Positions 20,751 through 28,753 of a stretch of DNA of 64,000 nucleotides are shown one piece after another. Origin of the DNA: SIRX01 sp965213905 (GTDB lineage Bacteria; Actinomycetota; Rubrobacteria; Rubrobacterales; Rubrobacteraceae); NCBI GenBank assembly GCA_965213905.1, contig OZ243922.1:2356001-2420000 (forward strand), given 5' to 3'. The notes beneath the pieces were generated by a model. That model was given only the letters and a program-made list of their open reading frames with translations, ran no database searches and was not told the origin of the DNA. The translations under genes were made by a program, and so were the position numbers. The stretch's first letter is position 1. Every line of letters begins with the position of its first letter.

Positions 20751-21532
20751 ACAGGAGCCTGGGACAATACTACCCTACCGAATCGCCGCTCCACGGTTTG
20801 GACCCCCGGGCAAAGATCCTGGCCGTCGCCGTCCTCGTACTCGGGTTGTTTCTGGTGAACTCGGTAACCGGGTTCGTGTTGGTAGCGGCGGCGCTCGCGG
20901 CGGGTGTCTTCGCGTCCCGCGTCCCGGCGAAGGTTTTCTTGAGGCTCTTGCGACCGGTGCTCTTTATCGCGGCGCTCACGGCCTTGTTTCAGGTGTTCTT
21001 CTCTAGAGAAGGCCCGATTCTATTGCAGTGGGGGTTTCTGGAGGTCCACGAGGGCGGTCTCCGGATGGGTTTTCTGTTGGCGCTCAGGATACTGTTGCTC
21101 GTGTCGGCGGCGGGGCTGCTCACGGCGACCACGGCCCCGGTCACGCTGGCCGACGGCATAGAGGACCTACTCTCGCCCCTGAAAAAGCTACGTTTTCCGG
21201 CGCACGAGGTCGCGATGATGATGACTATAGCCTTGCGCTTTATCCCCACGCTCCAGCAAGAGGCACAAAAGATCATGAAAGCCCAGGCCGCCCGCGGCGC
21301 GGAGTTCGACGACGGTGGCCTTACGAGGCGGGCAAAGGCGCTGGTGCCGGTTCTCGTGCCACTAACCGTTGGGGCTTTCCGCCGGGCTGACGAGTTGGCC
21401 GAGGCGATGGAGAGCCGGGGATACCGTGGCGGCGAAGGACGTACCCGTTACCGCGAGTTACGCTTCAGGGTGCGGGATGCCCTGGTACTGATCGCCGCCA
21501 CCCTCGTCATCGTCGGGGGCGCCCTCCTGTGA
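20747..21532 (+). CDS. ecfT: ECF transporter transmembrane protein EcfT
   Basis: 261 residues, GTG start. Several hydrophobic segments (for example ILAVAVLVLGLFLVNSVTGF and the last one near the C-terminus). The two coupling-helix signatures are present: AQAARGAEF and AMESRGYRGG, each with the xRx core that docks in the ATPases. No S component is encoded nearby, which suggests a group II module shared by several S components. Overlaps truA by 4 bases. Confidence 0.95.
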   Translation: MNRSLGQYYPTESPLHGLDPRAKILAVAVLVLGLFLVNSVTGFVLVAAALAAGVFASRVPAKVFLRLLRPVLFIAALTALFQVFFSREGPILLQWGFLEVHEGGLRMGFLLALRILLLVSAAGLLTATTAPVTLADGIEDLLSPLKKLRFPAHEVAMMMTIALRFIPTLQQEAQKIMKAQAARGAEFDDGGLTRRAKALVPVLVPLTVGAFRRADELAEAMESRGYRGGEGRTRYRELRFRVRDALVLIAATLVIVGGALL

Positions 21533-22293
21533 AGCTCGCCGGCCTCGTGGAGTACGACGGCGCACGGTTCGCCGGGTGGGCCTCCCAGCTGGGACAGCGG
21601 ACGGTGGAAGAAACGCTCTCGAAAGGCCTGGAAAGGATCCTGCGAGCCCCGGTCAAGATGAGCGTCGCCGGACGCACGGACGCCGGGGTGCACGCGGGCG
21701 GCCAGGTCGTCTCCTTCGAGGCGGACACCGACATCCCGCCGGAACTTATCGCCTACAAAACGACCGCCGTGCTACCGAAAGACGTCGCGCTCCGGCGCTG
21801 CGTCTCGGTCCCCGATACCTTTGACGCCCGCAGAGACGCCCGGAGCCGCGGCTACGAATACCGGATAGTAAACGCCGGTGTACGCTCCCCGTTGCTCTGG
21901 GGGAGGACTATGTACGTCGCGAGAAAGCTGGACTTCGGGCTGCTCGAGAAAGCTGGAGAAATAGTCTCGGGAACGCACGACTTCAGGGCTTTTACGCCGA
22001 GCAGGACTTACCACGTGCGCTTCGGCCGCACGGTGACGGAATCCTTTTGGGAAAAGAGCGGTGAACGGCTCACCTACAGCATCACCGCAAATTCCTTTCT
22101 CTACGGCATGGTCCGCTCGCTGGTCGGGACCATGCTGGAGGTGGCGGAGGGCAAGAGATCTCCGCCGGGTTTCGAGCGGTTACTCTCCGGCGGTGGTAGG
22201 GCGGAAGCCGGTCCCGCCGTCCCGGCGCGAGGCCTTACACTAACGAACGTCGGCTACGAACTAGACCTGTGGGGAGACAGAAATTATGGATAA
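21529..22293 (+). CDS. truA: tRNA pseudouridine synthase A
   Basis: 254 residues, GTG start overlapping ecfT. Makes pseudouridine at positions 38-40 of the tRNA anticodon arm. The catalytic Asp is D51 in AGRTDAGVHA; GTHDFRAFTP and NSFLYGMVRSLVGTMLEV are the other family motifs. The rplQ-ecfA1-ecfA2-ecfT-truA order is widespread in Gram-positive bacteria. Its last 8 bases overlap the next gene. Confidence 0.96.
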   Translation: MKLAGLVEYDGARFAGWASQLGQRTVEETLSKGLERILRAPVKMSVAGRTDAGVHAGGQVVSFEADTDIPPELIAYKTTAVLPKDVALRRCVSVPDTFDARRDARSRGYEYRIVNAGVRSPLLWGRTMYVARKLDFGLLEKAGEIVSGTHDFRAFTPSRTYHVRFGRTVTESFWEKSGERLTYSITANSFLYGMVRSLVGTMLEVAEGKRSPPGFERLLSGGGRAEAGPAVPARGLTLTNVGYELDLWGDRNYG

Positions 22294-22948
22294 CTTCAAG
22301 GAGCTTCTCGGAGAGGTAGACCGTTACGTCGAAGAGCTATTCGCCACAAACGACGAGGTGCTCGAAAAAACCTTGCGCGAGTCGAAGGAGGCCGGGTTGC
22401 CGGAGATACAGGTTTCCACCAACCAGGGCAGGTTGCTCCGGTTGTTCGCGGAGATGATCGGCGCCCGGCGCATCCTGGAGATCGGAACGCTCGGCGGCTA
22501 CAGTGCCATACACTTCGCCCGCGCCCTGCCGGAGAACGGAACCCTGATCTCCCTGGAGGTGGACGAAAAACACGCCGGGGTGGCCCGCAAGAACATCGAA
22601 TACGCCGGGCTGGAAGACCGGGTAGAGGTGCTCGTAGGCGACGCCCACGACCTGCTCGCCGCGATGGTGGAGAGTGGTATCGAACCGTTCGACCTCGTTT
22701 TCATAGACGCGGAGAAAGAAGGCTACCCGGCTTACCTGGAACGGGCGCTGAAGCTTTCGCGGCCCGGCTCCCTGATCCTGGCCGACAACGCCATCCGGGG
22801 CGGGAGCGTATTGAGCCCGGAAGACGAGTCCGCCCACGCCACCCGCGGGTTCAACGAGCGTATCGCCCGGCACCCCGGTCTCTCCGCCATCGTGCTGCCC
22901 CTGATCCGGGAGCGCGTAGACGGCCTGGCCATCGCCCGCGTGCTCTAG
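22286..22948 (+). CDS. SAM-dependent O-methyltransferase, caffeoyl-CoA-type
   Basis: 220 residues. The SAM-binding motif ILEIGTLGGYSAIHFARALP and the metal/catalytic FDLVFIDAEKEGYPAYLERAL region place it in the cation-dependent O-methyltransferase family (PF01596 type), in which bacterial members methylate catechol-like or small hydroxyl substrates. The substrate cannot be told from sequence. It overlaps truA by 8 bases and so probably belongs to the ecf-truA transcript. A 170-base gap follows. Confidence 0.88.
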   Translation: MDNFKELLGEVDRYVEELFATNDEVLEKTLRESKEAGLPEIQVSTNQGRLLRLFAEMIGARRILEIGTLGGYSAIHFARALPENGTLISLEVDEKHAGVARKNIEYAGLEDRVEVLVGDAHDLLAAMVESGIEPFDLVFIDAEKEGYPAYLERALKLSRPGSLILADNAIRGGSVLSPEDESAHATRGFNERIARHPGLSAIVLPLIRERVDGLAIARVL

Positions 22949-23078
22949 CCGGGCGCGTCTTCGGCGGAGAGTCCCGGCCGGGAATCAACCTCGACGGTTC
23001 CGGAAGTCAGGTTTCGGGCATCCGGTGGTGTTAGTGGACGCGGAGGCGTTTTACCCAACCCTGGACGGCCGGATGTTC

Positions 23079-23087
23079 TGTTAGCAT
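23079..23087 (+). promoter_or_regulatory. Predicted extended -10 promoter of gatCA
   Basis: TGTTAGCAT matches an extended -10 (TGn then TAnnnT) and lies 31 bases before the gatC ATG, inside the only sizeable gap on this side. No clear -35 is visible. The same pattern recurs before other transcription units in the window. Confidence 0.4.
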
Positions 23088-23118
23088 ACCCGCAAAACCC
23101 GAAAACCGGAGGAAAAAG

Positions 23119-23400
23119 ATGATATCCGAAGAGCAGGTGCGCCACGTCGCCAACCTCGCAAGGCTGGGATTGACCGACGAGGAAGTAGAGAGGATGGGCG
23201 GCCAACTCGGCGCTATCCTGGGGAGCATAGATAAGATCGGGGAGCTAGACCTCGCTGACGTACCTCCTACGGCAAACCCGTTGAACCTCACCAACGTCCT
23301 CCGCCCGGACGAGCCGCGCGGCGAAATGCCGCGAGAAGAAGTCCTCTCGCCGGCGCCGGAGCCCGCCGACGACCTGTTCTCCGTCCCGAGGATAGACTAA
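23119..23400 (+). CDS. gatC: Aspartyl/glutamyl-tRNA amidotransferase subunit C
   Basis: 93 residues. ISEEQVRHVANLARLGLTDEEVERM is the typical GatC opening, and VPPTANPLNLTNVLRPDEP the linker that wraps GatA and GatB. Part of the GatCAB complex, which amidates misacylated Glu-tRNA(Gln) or Asp-tRNA(Asn). The TAA overlaps the gatA ATG by one base. Confidence 0.96.
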   Translation: MISEEQVRHVANLARLGLTDEEVERMGGQLGAILGSIDKIGELDLADVPPTANPLNLTNVLRPDEPRGEMPREEVLSPAPEPADDLFSVPRID

Positions 23401-24839
23401 TGCTCGATCTCACCGCCCACGAACTGGCCCGGAAGATAGAAGCAGGGGAAATTTCCGCCCGCGAAGCCGCCGGGGCCGCCAACGAGCGCGTCGAAGAGGT
23501 CGAAGAAGACGTGAACGCCTTCGTGACGACGACGCCGGAGCTCGCCCTGGAGCGGGCGGACCGGATAGACGAGCGCCTGAAAAACGGGGGAATAAAACCC
23601 TGGGAGTGCGTGCCGCTAGCCGTGAAGGACGTTCTCTCTACCCGCGGCGTGCGGACCACCTGCGGCTCCAGGATGCTGGAAGACTTCGAACCCATCTACG
23701 ATGCGTCGGCCCTGCAAAACTTCGGGGAGGACATTATCGTGGTCGGCAAGGCCAACTGTGACGAGTTCGCGATGGGTTCCTCGACGGAGAACTCCGCTTA
23801 CGGGCCGACGAAGAACCCCTGGGACCTGGGGCGGGTGCCGGGCGGCTCTTCGGGTGGCTCGGCGGCGGCGGTGGCCGCGGGCGAGGGGTGGTGGGCCCTG
23901 GGCACGGATACCGGCGGCTCGGTGCGCCAGCCCGCCGCGCTTTGCGGTATCGTGGGGCTCAAGCCGACCTACGGGCGGGTCTCCAGGAGCGGTCTAATCG
24001 CCTTTGGGTCCTCGCTGGACCAAGTTGGGCCTCTCACCCGCGACGTGCGCGACGCGGCGCTCTTGCTGGGGGCAACCGCCGGGCACGACCCTTATGACTC
24101 AACGAGCGCCAACGTCGAAGTCCCGGACTACCTGGCCGGCCTCGAAAACGGCGTCTCCGGCCTGCGGGTCGGCGTCGTAACCGAGTTAATGGACGACCGG
24201 ATAGACGCCGGCGTGCGCGAGGTAACGGAGAAGACGGCCCGGGACCTGGAAGAGGCTGGGGCCGAGGTGGGGGAGGTAGAGCTACCGCACGCCTACTACG
24301 CGCTGGAGGCCTACTACATAATCGCCCCGGCCGAAGTCTCCTCGAACCTGGCCCGCTTCGACGGGGTACGCTACGGGCTGCGGGTCCCGGCGGACGGCGT
24401 ACACGAGATGTACCGCAAGACGCGGGAGGAAGGATTCGGGGATGAGGTGAAGCGCCGGATCATGCTCGGCACCTACGCCCTTTCTAGCGGCTACTACGAC
24501 GCCTACTACTCCCAGGCCCAAAAGGTTCGCACCAGGATAGTCGAGGACTTCCGGGCGGCTTTCAGCCGCTACGACGTCCTGCTCTCTCCAACTTCGCCGT
24601 CGGTAGCATTCGAGCTCGGCGCAAAGACGGACGACCCACTCTCCATGTATCTCCAGGACATCTGCGCCGTCCCCGCGAGCCTCGCCGGTATCCCGGCGAT
24701 CAGCGTTCCCGGGGGGCTCTCCGAAGGGTTGCCCGTCGGGGTTCAGCTAATGGGCGACTACTTCTCCGAGCCGCTCCTTTTGCGCGCGGCCCGCGCTGTA
24801 GAGCAGGCCGCGGACTTCGAGTTTGCGTTGAAACCGTAG
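23400..24839 (+). CDS. gatA: Aspartyl/glutamyl-tRNA amidotransferase subunit A
   Basis: 479 residues. The amidase subunit that releases ammonia from glutamine. The Ser-cisSer-Lys catalytic set is visible: Lys in PLAVKDVLSTRG, and the two Ser in VPGGSSGGSAAAVA and TDTGGSVRQPAALCG. The C-terminal part with LAGIPAISVPGGL is conserved. It converges on the diguanylate-cyclase gene with 7 bases between stops; gatB lies beyond that gene. Confidence 0.97.
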   Translation: MLDLTAHELARKIEAGEISAREAAGAANERVEEVEEDVNAFVTTTPELALERADRIDERLKNGGIKPWECVPLAVKDVLSTRGVRTTCGSRMLEDFEPIYDASALQNFGEDIIVVGKANCDEFAMGSSTENSAYGPTKNPWDLGRVPGGSSGGSAAAVAAGEGWWALGTDTGGSVRQPAALCGIVGLKPTYGRVSRSGLIAFGSSLDQVGPLTRDVRDAALLLGATAGHDPYDSTSANVEVPDYLAGLENGVSGLRVGVVTELMDDRIDAGVREVTEKTARDLEEAGAEVGEVELPHAYYALEAYYIIAPAEVSSNLARFDGVRYGLRVPADGVHEMYRKTREEGFGDEVKRRIMLGTYALSSGYYDAYYSQAQKVRTRIVEDFRAAFSRYDVLLSPTSPSVAFELGAKTDDPLSMYLQDICAVPASLAGIPAISVPGGLSEGLPVGVQLMGDYFSEPLLLRAARAVEQAADFEFALKP

Positions 24840-24846
24840 TACGGGT

Positions 24847-25737
24847 CTACTTGCAGACGGTGTTGCCACCGGCGCCTTTGGCCCGGTAGAGTGCCTTATC
24901 AGCGGCTTCCGTAAGGTCGTCGCGCGTGGTGCCGTTTTCGGGGCAGGAGGCGATCCCGAGGGAGATGGTCGGGTTCGCGCAGACGCCGTCGCGCTCGAAG
25001 ACGTATTTTTCGACGCGGTTCAGGATTTCACGGGCGACCTCCAGGGCTTCTTGGTCGTCGAGCCTGGGTAGTATCACCTGGTACTCGTCGCCCCCGAACC
25101 GGGTGGCGTATAGCCCTTCGGAGTGGAGCGAGTTCTGTATGATGCGCCCGACTTCACCGACGACGAACTCCCCGAGGAGGTGGCCGTAGGTGTCGTTTAT
25201 CTTTTTGAGGTTGTCTACGTCGGCCATCAGAACGCTGAGCGGATGCCCCTCTTCGCCGCAGATTTCCAGGGATTGCTCGAACTTCTCGTCAAAACGGTTT
25301 TTCGCGAGCAAGCCCGTCAAGTAATCCTGGTTGATGAGGCGCTGTATTCTGCGGTGAAACTCTTCTTTCACGGGGTCGTGTTCTATGAACTCGATCACGC
25401 TGTCCCCGAGGGTAATGCGGTCTCCACAGGACAAGGAACGTTTGTCTCCGACGGCAACCCCGTTCACGGCGGTCGGCTCTCCGGTACCCAGGTCTTTTAG
25501 GACGTGTCCGCCGTCGGGGTTACAGGAGATCTCGGCGTGTTCCGGCTCTACTTCTATGTCCCGAACCACGATGTCCGCCCGGAACGGGTCGTTGCCGAGC
25601 ACGAGGGAGTCTTTGTCCAGGTAGTACACGTCACCGAAGCTCGGCCCCTGCAGGACAACCAGGTGCGACTGTTCGTCCCTGGAAATTCCACCCTCCCTTT
25701 GTTGTTTCCCTGTGTGGAGTTTGTGCGATTCTAGCAT
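24847..25737 (-). CDS. FHA-GGDEF diguanylate cyclase
   Basis: 296 residues if ATG 25737 is used. An FHA phosphopeptide-binding domain (about 30-115; LVLGNDPFRADIVV, VEPEHAEIS, VNGVAVGDK) is joined to a GGDEF domain (about 130-290) with FGGDEY at 214-219, so cyclic di-GMP synthesis is expected. The RxxD inhibitory site five residues before GGDEF is missing (SEGL instead). No membrane segment. The start is uncertain: ATG 25737 sits inside an inverted repeat whose -10-like arm would place the transcript start after it; AAAGGGAGGGTGG lies further inside the frame. It sits opposite gatA and gatB. Confidence 0.9.
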   Translation of the reverse strand: MLESHKLHTGKQQREGGISRDEQSHLVVLQGPSFGDVYYLDKDSLVLGNDPFRADIVVRDIEVEPEHAEISCNPDGGHVLKDLGTGEPTAVNGVAVGDKRSLSCGDRITLGDSVIEFIEHDPVKEEFHRRIQRLINQDYLTGLLAKNRFDEKFEQSLEICGEEGHPLSVLMADVDNLKKINDTYGHLLGEFVVGEVGRIIQNSLHSEGLYATRFGGDEYQVILPRLDDQEALEVAREILNRVEKYVFERDGVCANPTISLGIASCPENGTTRDDLTEAADKALYRAKGAGGNTVCK

Positions 25738-25755
25738 TCGGCCATAATGCTAGAA
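25729..25755. promoter_or_regulatory. Inverted repeat forming back-to-back extended -10 elements
   Basis: TTCTAGCATT (25729-25738) and AATGCTAGAA (25746-25755) are perfect 10-base inverted arms around CGGCCAT. Each arm contains TGCTAGAAT on one strand: + strand 25748-25756 toward gatB, - strand 25736-25728 toward the FHA-GGDEF gene. It could be a pair of divergent promoters, an operator, or both. Confidence 0.5.
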
Positions 25756-25807
25756 TGAACCCCGAACGGCTGTCAGGAATCACACAGGAGCGCGAGGTGC
25801 TATCCAC

Positions 25808-27283
25808 TTGGAAGTTCAGGAGAAGCGTACTTACCAGGCCGTCATAGGCTTGGAATTCCACGTCCATCTGGCGACCCGGACCAAGATGTTTTGCGGCTGC
25901 CGGGTAACTTACGGGGACGGGCCAAACACCCACACCTGCCCGGTGTGCCTCGGGCATCCCGGCGCGCTGCCGGTCGCAAACGAGAAAGCCATAGAACTTG
26001 GTGTGATGGCGGGACTGGCCCTAAACTGCGAAGTCGCCGGGCGGGCGGTATTCGCCCGCAAAAACTACTTCTACCCCGACTTGCCGAAGGGATACCAAAT
26101 CTCCCAGTTCGACCTGCCGATCTGCCTCGGAGGACACCTGGACGTACCCGTCGGGGGGCCGAACGGCGACGAAACCGTCCGGGTCGGCATAACGCGCCTG
26201 CACCTCGAAGAGGACGCGGCCAAAAACGTCCACGTCGGCACTTCGGGCCGGATGCACGGCTCGGTTGGGTCGCTCGTGGACTTCAACCGGGGCGGCACGC
26301 CGCTAATGGAGATCGTCACCGAACCCGAGATCCCCTCGCCCGAAGCCGCCCGCGCCACCGCAAACCACTTAAAGGAGATCCTGCGGGCCATCGGCGTCTC
26401 GGAGGCGGACATGGAGAAGGGCCAGCTCCGCTGCGACGCAAACGTTAGCCTCCGCAACCCCGACGGTTCTTTCGGCACCAAGACCGAGCTGAAGAACATG
26501 AACTCTTTCCGCTTTGTCGAGCGGGGCTTGGTCCGCGAGTTGGAGCGCCAGCAAGAAATTTTGGAGGGCGGAGACCGGGTGGAACAAACGACGCTCCACT
26601 ACGACCCGGAGACCGACGAGGTCCACGAGCTTCGCAGCAAGGAATATGCCCACGACTACCGCTACTTCCCGGAGCCGGACCTGCAGCCGCTAGAGCTCAC
26701 CGAGGCCTGGGTGCGCGACATAAAAGAACGCCTGCCGGAGTTGCCGGACGAAATGCGCGCCCGTTTCGTGGAGCAGTACGGGCTCTCGGGGTACGACGCC
26801 GGGGTGCTGACGGCGGACCGGGAACTCGCGGCCTACTACGAGGAGGTCGCGGCCGAGCCCGGCGTGGACCCCAAGCAGGCGGCCAATTGGATCACGGTCG
26901 AGTTCCAGGCCCGGTTGAACGAGGCCGGAATGGAAGTCTCCGAATCCCGCGTCGGCCCGGGGCAGATGGTGGAGTTGATCTCGCTGTTGGCCGAGGGAAC
27001 TATCTCCCGCTCCACCGCGAAGGAAGTCCTGGACCGCATATTTACCAGCGGCGAGTCTCCCGCCGCCGTCGCCGAGCAGGAAGACCTCGCGGCCACGGGG
27101 GGCGACGAATTATCCGGGGTCGTGGACGAAGTCATAGCCGCCAACCCGGAGGAAGCCGAACGGGTGCGAAGCGGAGACCGGAAGGTCATCGGGTTTCTTA
27201 TCGGACAGGTCATGAAGGCCACCCGCGGGGGCGCCGACGGCGGGCAGGCCCGGCAGGCTATCCTGGAGAAGTTGGGCTCTTAA
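25808..27283 (+). CDS. gatB: Aspartyl/glutamyl-tRNA amidotransferase subunit B
   Basis: 491 residues from a TTG start with GAGGTG upstream. GatB binds the tRNA and phosphorylates the misacylated residue. Seen: AVIGLEFHVHLATRTKMFCGC, the zinc site (CGC with CPVCLGHPG), LDFNRGGTPLMEIVTEP-like VDFNRGGTPLMEIVTEPE, KTELKNMNSFRF and the C-terminal YqeY-like helical domain ending VIGFLIGQVMKATRGGADG. Four bases before the next gene. Confidence 0.97.
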   Translation: MEVQEKRTYQAVIGLEFHVHLATRTKMFCGCRVTYGDGPNTHTCPVCLGHPGALPVANEKAIELGVMAGLALNCEVAGRAVFARKNYFYPDLPKGYQISQFDLPICLGGHLDVPVGGPNGDETVRVGITRLHLEEDAAKNVHVGTSGRMHGSVGSLVDFNRGGTPLMEIVTEPEIPSPEAARATANHLKEILRAIGVSEADMEKGQLRCDANVSLRNPDGSFGTKTELKNMNSFRFVERGLVRELERQQEILEGGDRVEQTTLHYDPETDEVHELRSKEYAHDYRYFPEPDLQPLELTEAWVRDIKERLPELPDEMRARFVEQYGLSGYDAGVLTADRELAAYYEEVAAEPGVDPKQAANWITVEFQARLNEAGMEVSESRVGPGQMVELISLLAEGTISRSTAKEVLDRIFTSGESPAAVAEQEDLAATGGDELSGVVDEVIAANPEEAERVRSGDRKVIGFLIGQVMKATRGGADGGQARQAILEKLGS

Positions 27284-27286
27284 CCC

Positions 27287-28498
27287 GTGTCGCGTATCGG
27301 CGTCTCCACCGCGGAATTTGCAGAGAAGGTCCGGGAGGCCGGCGGAGAACCCGTAGGGGTCGCGCCGCCCGAAGCGCGGCCCGACGGCGGCGTTGCGCTT
27401 TCTAGGGAGTGGATCTCTGACACATTACAGGTCTCCTACGCCGGCGAGAACCTGGACGTGATACTCGTCGACCCGGAGAAACCCGAGGAACTTTTTGGCT
27501 CCCTGCTGGCGGCGTTGAGGTTAGACATCCCGGCCGTGGTTCCCCAAAGAGGAAACCTTTACACCCTCGCCCTCGCGGCGCTCGGGGCCGCGCCAATAAA
27601 AGAGGACGCCGTAGAGGTTTCGGTGGAGAAAGCCGGCTCTCTTGAGGGTCTCCGGGGTGAGCTGGTGGGCAGCTTCTCCCTCGCCAACGCCTTGCGGGCG
27701 GGCCTCTCGGCCGGCGGCGGCCCCGAACTATTGGTACATCTCTCCTCGCTCGCCCGCGAAGGTGAGATCTCCGGTTTCTCCCAGATGCTGCGGGTCCTTA
27801 CCCCGGAGGTGCCCGAGGTTACCCATCCCGGCTCCGGCTGGCTGGAAAAACACGGGGCTGCGGGCCTCCTCTCCGGCTTCGGAGAAGACCTGCACGACGT
27901 GCCGACCGTTACCGGATGGCTAAAAGAATCCCTGCCGGAGACAGTCCCGGCGCCGGAGGCCGCCTCGCGCCTGTTTTTCGTGGAAGGAAAAGCATCCGGG
28001 ACGAAGGCCGTCTGCCGGGCGCCCGTCGGCACGGAAGAAGTGTCCGGGGTTTGCCGGGTCTTTTTCTCCGAGGAAGAGGCGGCGGTGGCGTTTTACGACG
28101 GGGAAGTAGAGCCCGGCTCTATCGTCGTGGTGGGCGGTTGCGGACCCCGCGGCGGCCGGGGGTTGAAGAGGATGACGACGCTGAATAAGGCCTTCGAGGT
28201 TTCCGGGTTGGCCGAGAGCGTCTCCATCTTTACCGACGGCCTCGCGCCCGGCGGCGCGGAAGGGATCTGGATCTCTCTTTTGACCCCGGAGGCCGCGACG
28301 GGCGGCGTAATAAGCCGCCTCCAAGACGGCGACACGCTCCGCGTGGATTTAAAAGAAGGCCGCATAAAAGCCGGGGTAAGCGCCAAAGATCTCGGCCTCA
28401 GAAAAGCCTATAAAAGCATCCGTCCGCCCAAAACAGGCTACGTGGCCCGCTACGCGCGCACGGCCCGGCCGGCGCTCGACGGGGCTGGTTTTGGGTAA
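27287..28498 (+). CDS. IlvD/Edd-fold protein lacking the Fe-S cysteines, probable pseudoenzyme
   Basis: 403 residues, GTG start 4 bases after gatB. The C-terminal third follows dihydroxy-acid dehydratase: GGCGPRGGRGLKRM, SIFTDGLAPGGAEGI, LTPEAATGGVISRLQDGD and GYVARYARTA. The middle also aligns (LVHLSSLAREGEISGF, DVPTVTGWLKESLP) and the N-terminal part keeps VREAGGEPV, LSREWISDTL and LLAALRLDIPAV. IlvD is about 560 residues and binds its cluster through three Cys (CN, GGCDK, SCGGM contexts). Here those places read without Cys (VDPEKPEE instead of GGCDKTTP), and the only three Cys lie at about 247, 258 and 284. Catalysis as a dehydratase is therefore unlikely. No stop or frameshift is seen, so it looks maintained. 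Real role unknown. Confidence 0.75.
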   Translation: MSRIGVSTAEFAEKVREAGGEPVGVAPPEARPDGGVALSREWISDTLQVSYAGENLDVILVDPEKPEELFGSLLAALRLDIPAVVPQRGNLYTLALAALGAAPIKEDAVEVSVEKAGSLEGLRGELVGSFSLANALRAGLSAGGGPELLVHLSSLAREGEISGFSQMLRVLTPEVPEVTHPGSGWLEKHGAAGLLSGFGEDLHDVPTVTGWLKESLPETVPAPEAASRLFFVEGKASGTKAVCRAPVGTEEVSGVCRVFFSEEEAAVAFYDGEVEPGSIVVVGGCGPRGGRGLKRMTTLNKAFEVSGLAESVSIFTDGLAPGGAEGIWISLLTPEAATGGVISRLQDGDTLRVDLKEGRIKAGVSAKDLGLRKAYKSIRPPKTGYVARYARTARPALDGAGFG

Positions 28499-28753
28499 GG
28501 AACGCAATCCTACGGTTTTTCGACCTTTCCCTTTCGGTGTCCTGGAACCTCCTTCTTCTCGGTGATCGTGTAGCAGACAACAACGGCCTACACCGTCCGG
28601 TATGGGGCTTCGCTAATTTGGCATCGAAACCAAAACGCACCCGAAAGCAACGGTTTGTTAAAAGAAAGGCCTATTATGTAGCCAATGCGGGCTATTCTGG
28701 ATAAACTGTCGGGGTCGAGAACGCGAGTTTTGCAAGAGAGGGATTAGCATTCC
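28499..28753. other. Intergenic region before the serine genes
   Basis: 255 bases without a credible gene. TATTAT at about 28673 and TTGTTA before it are the only promoter-like words, with poor spacing. A weak hairpin GTGTAG/CTACAC (28568-28573, 28588-28593) is visible. No T-box or known riboswitch core was recognised. Confidence 0.4.

Noticed and set aside
28499..28753. T-box or amino-acid riboswitch before the serine genes
   Set aside because: No T-box AGGGTGG core, no glycine- or SAM-type core; only a weak 6-bp hairpin.
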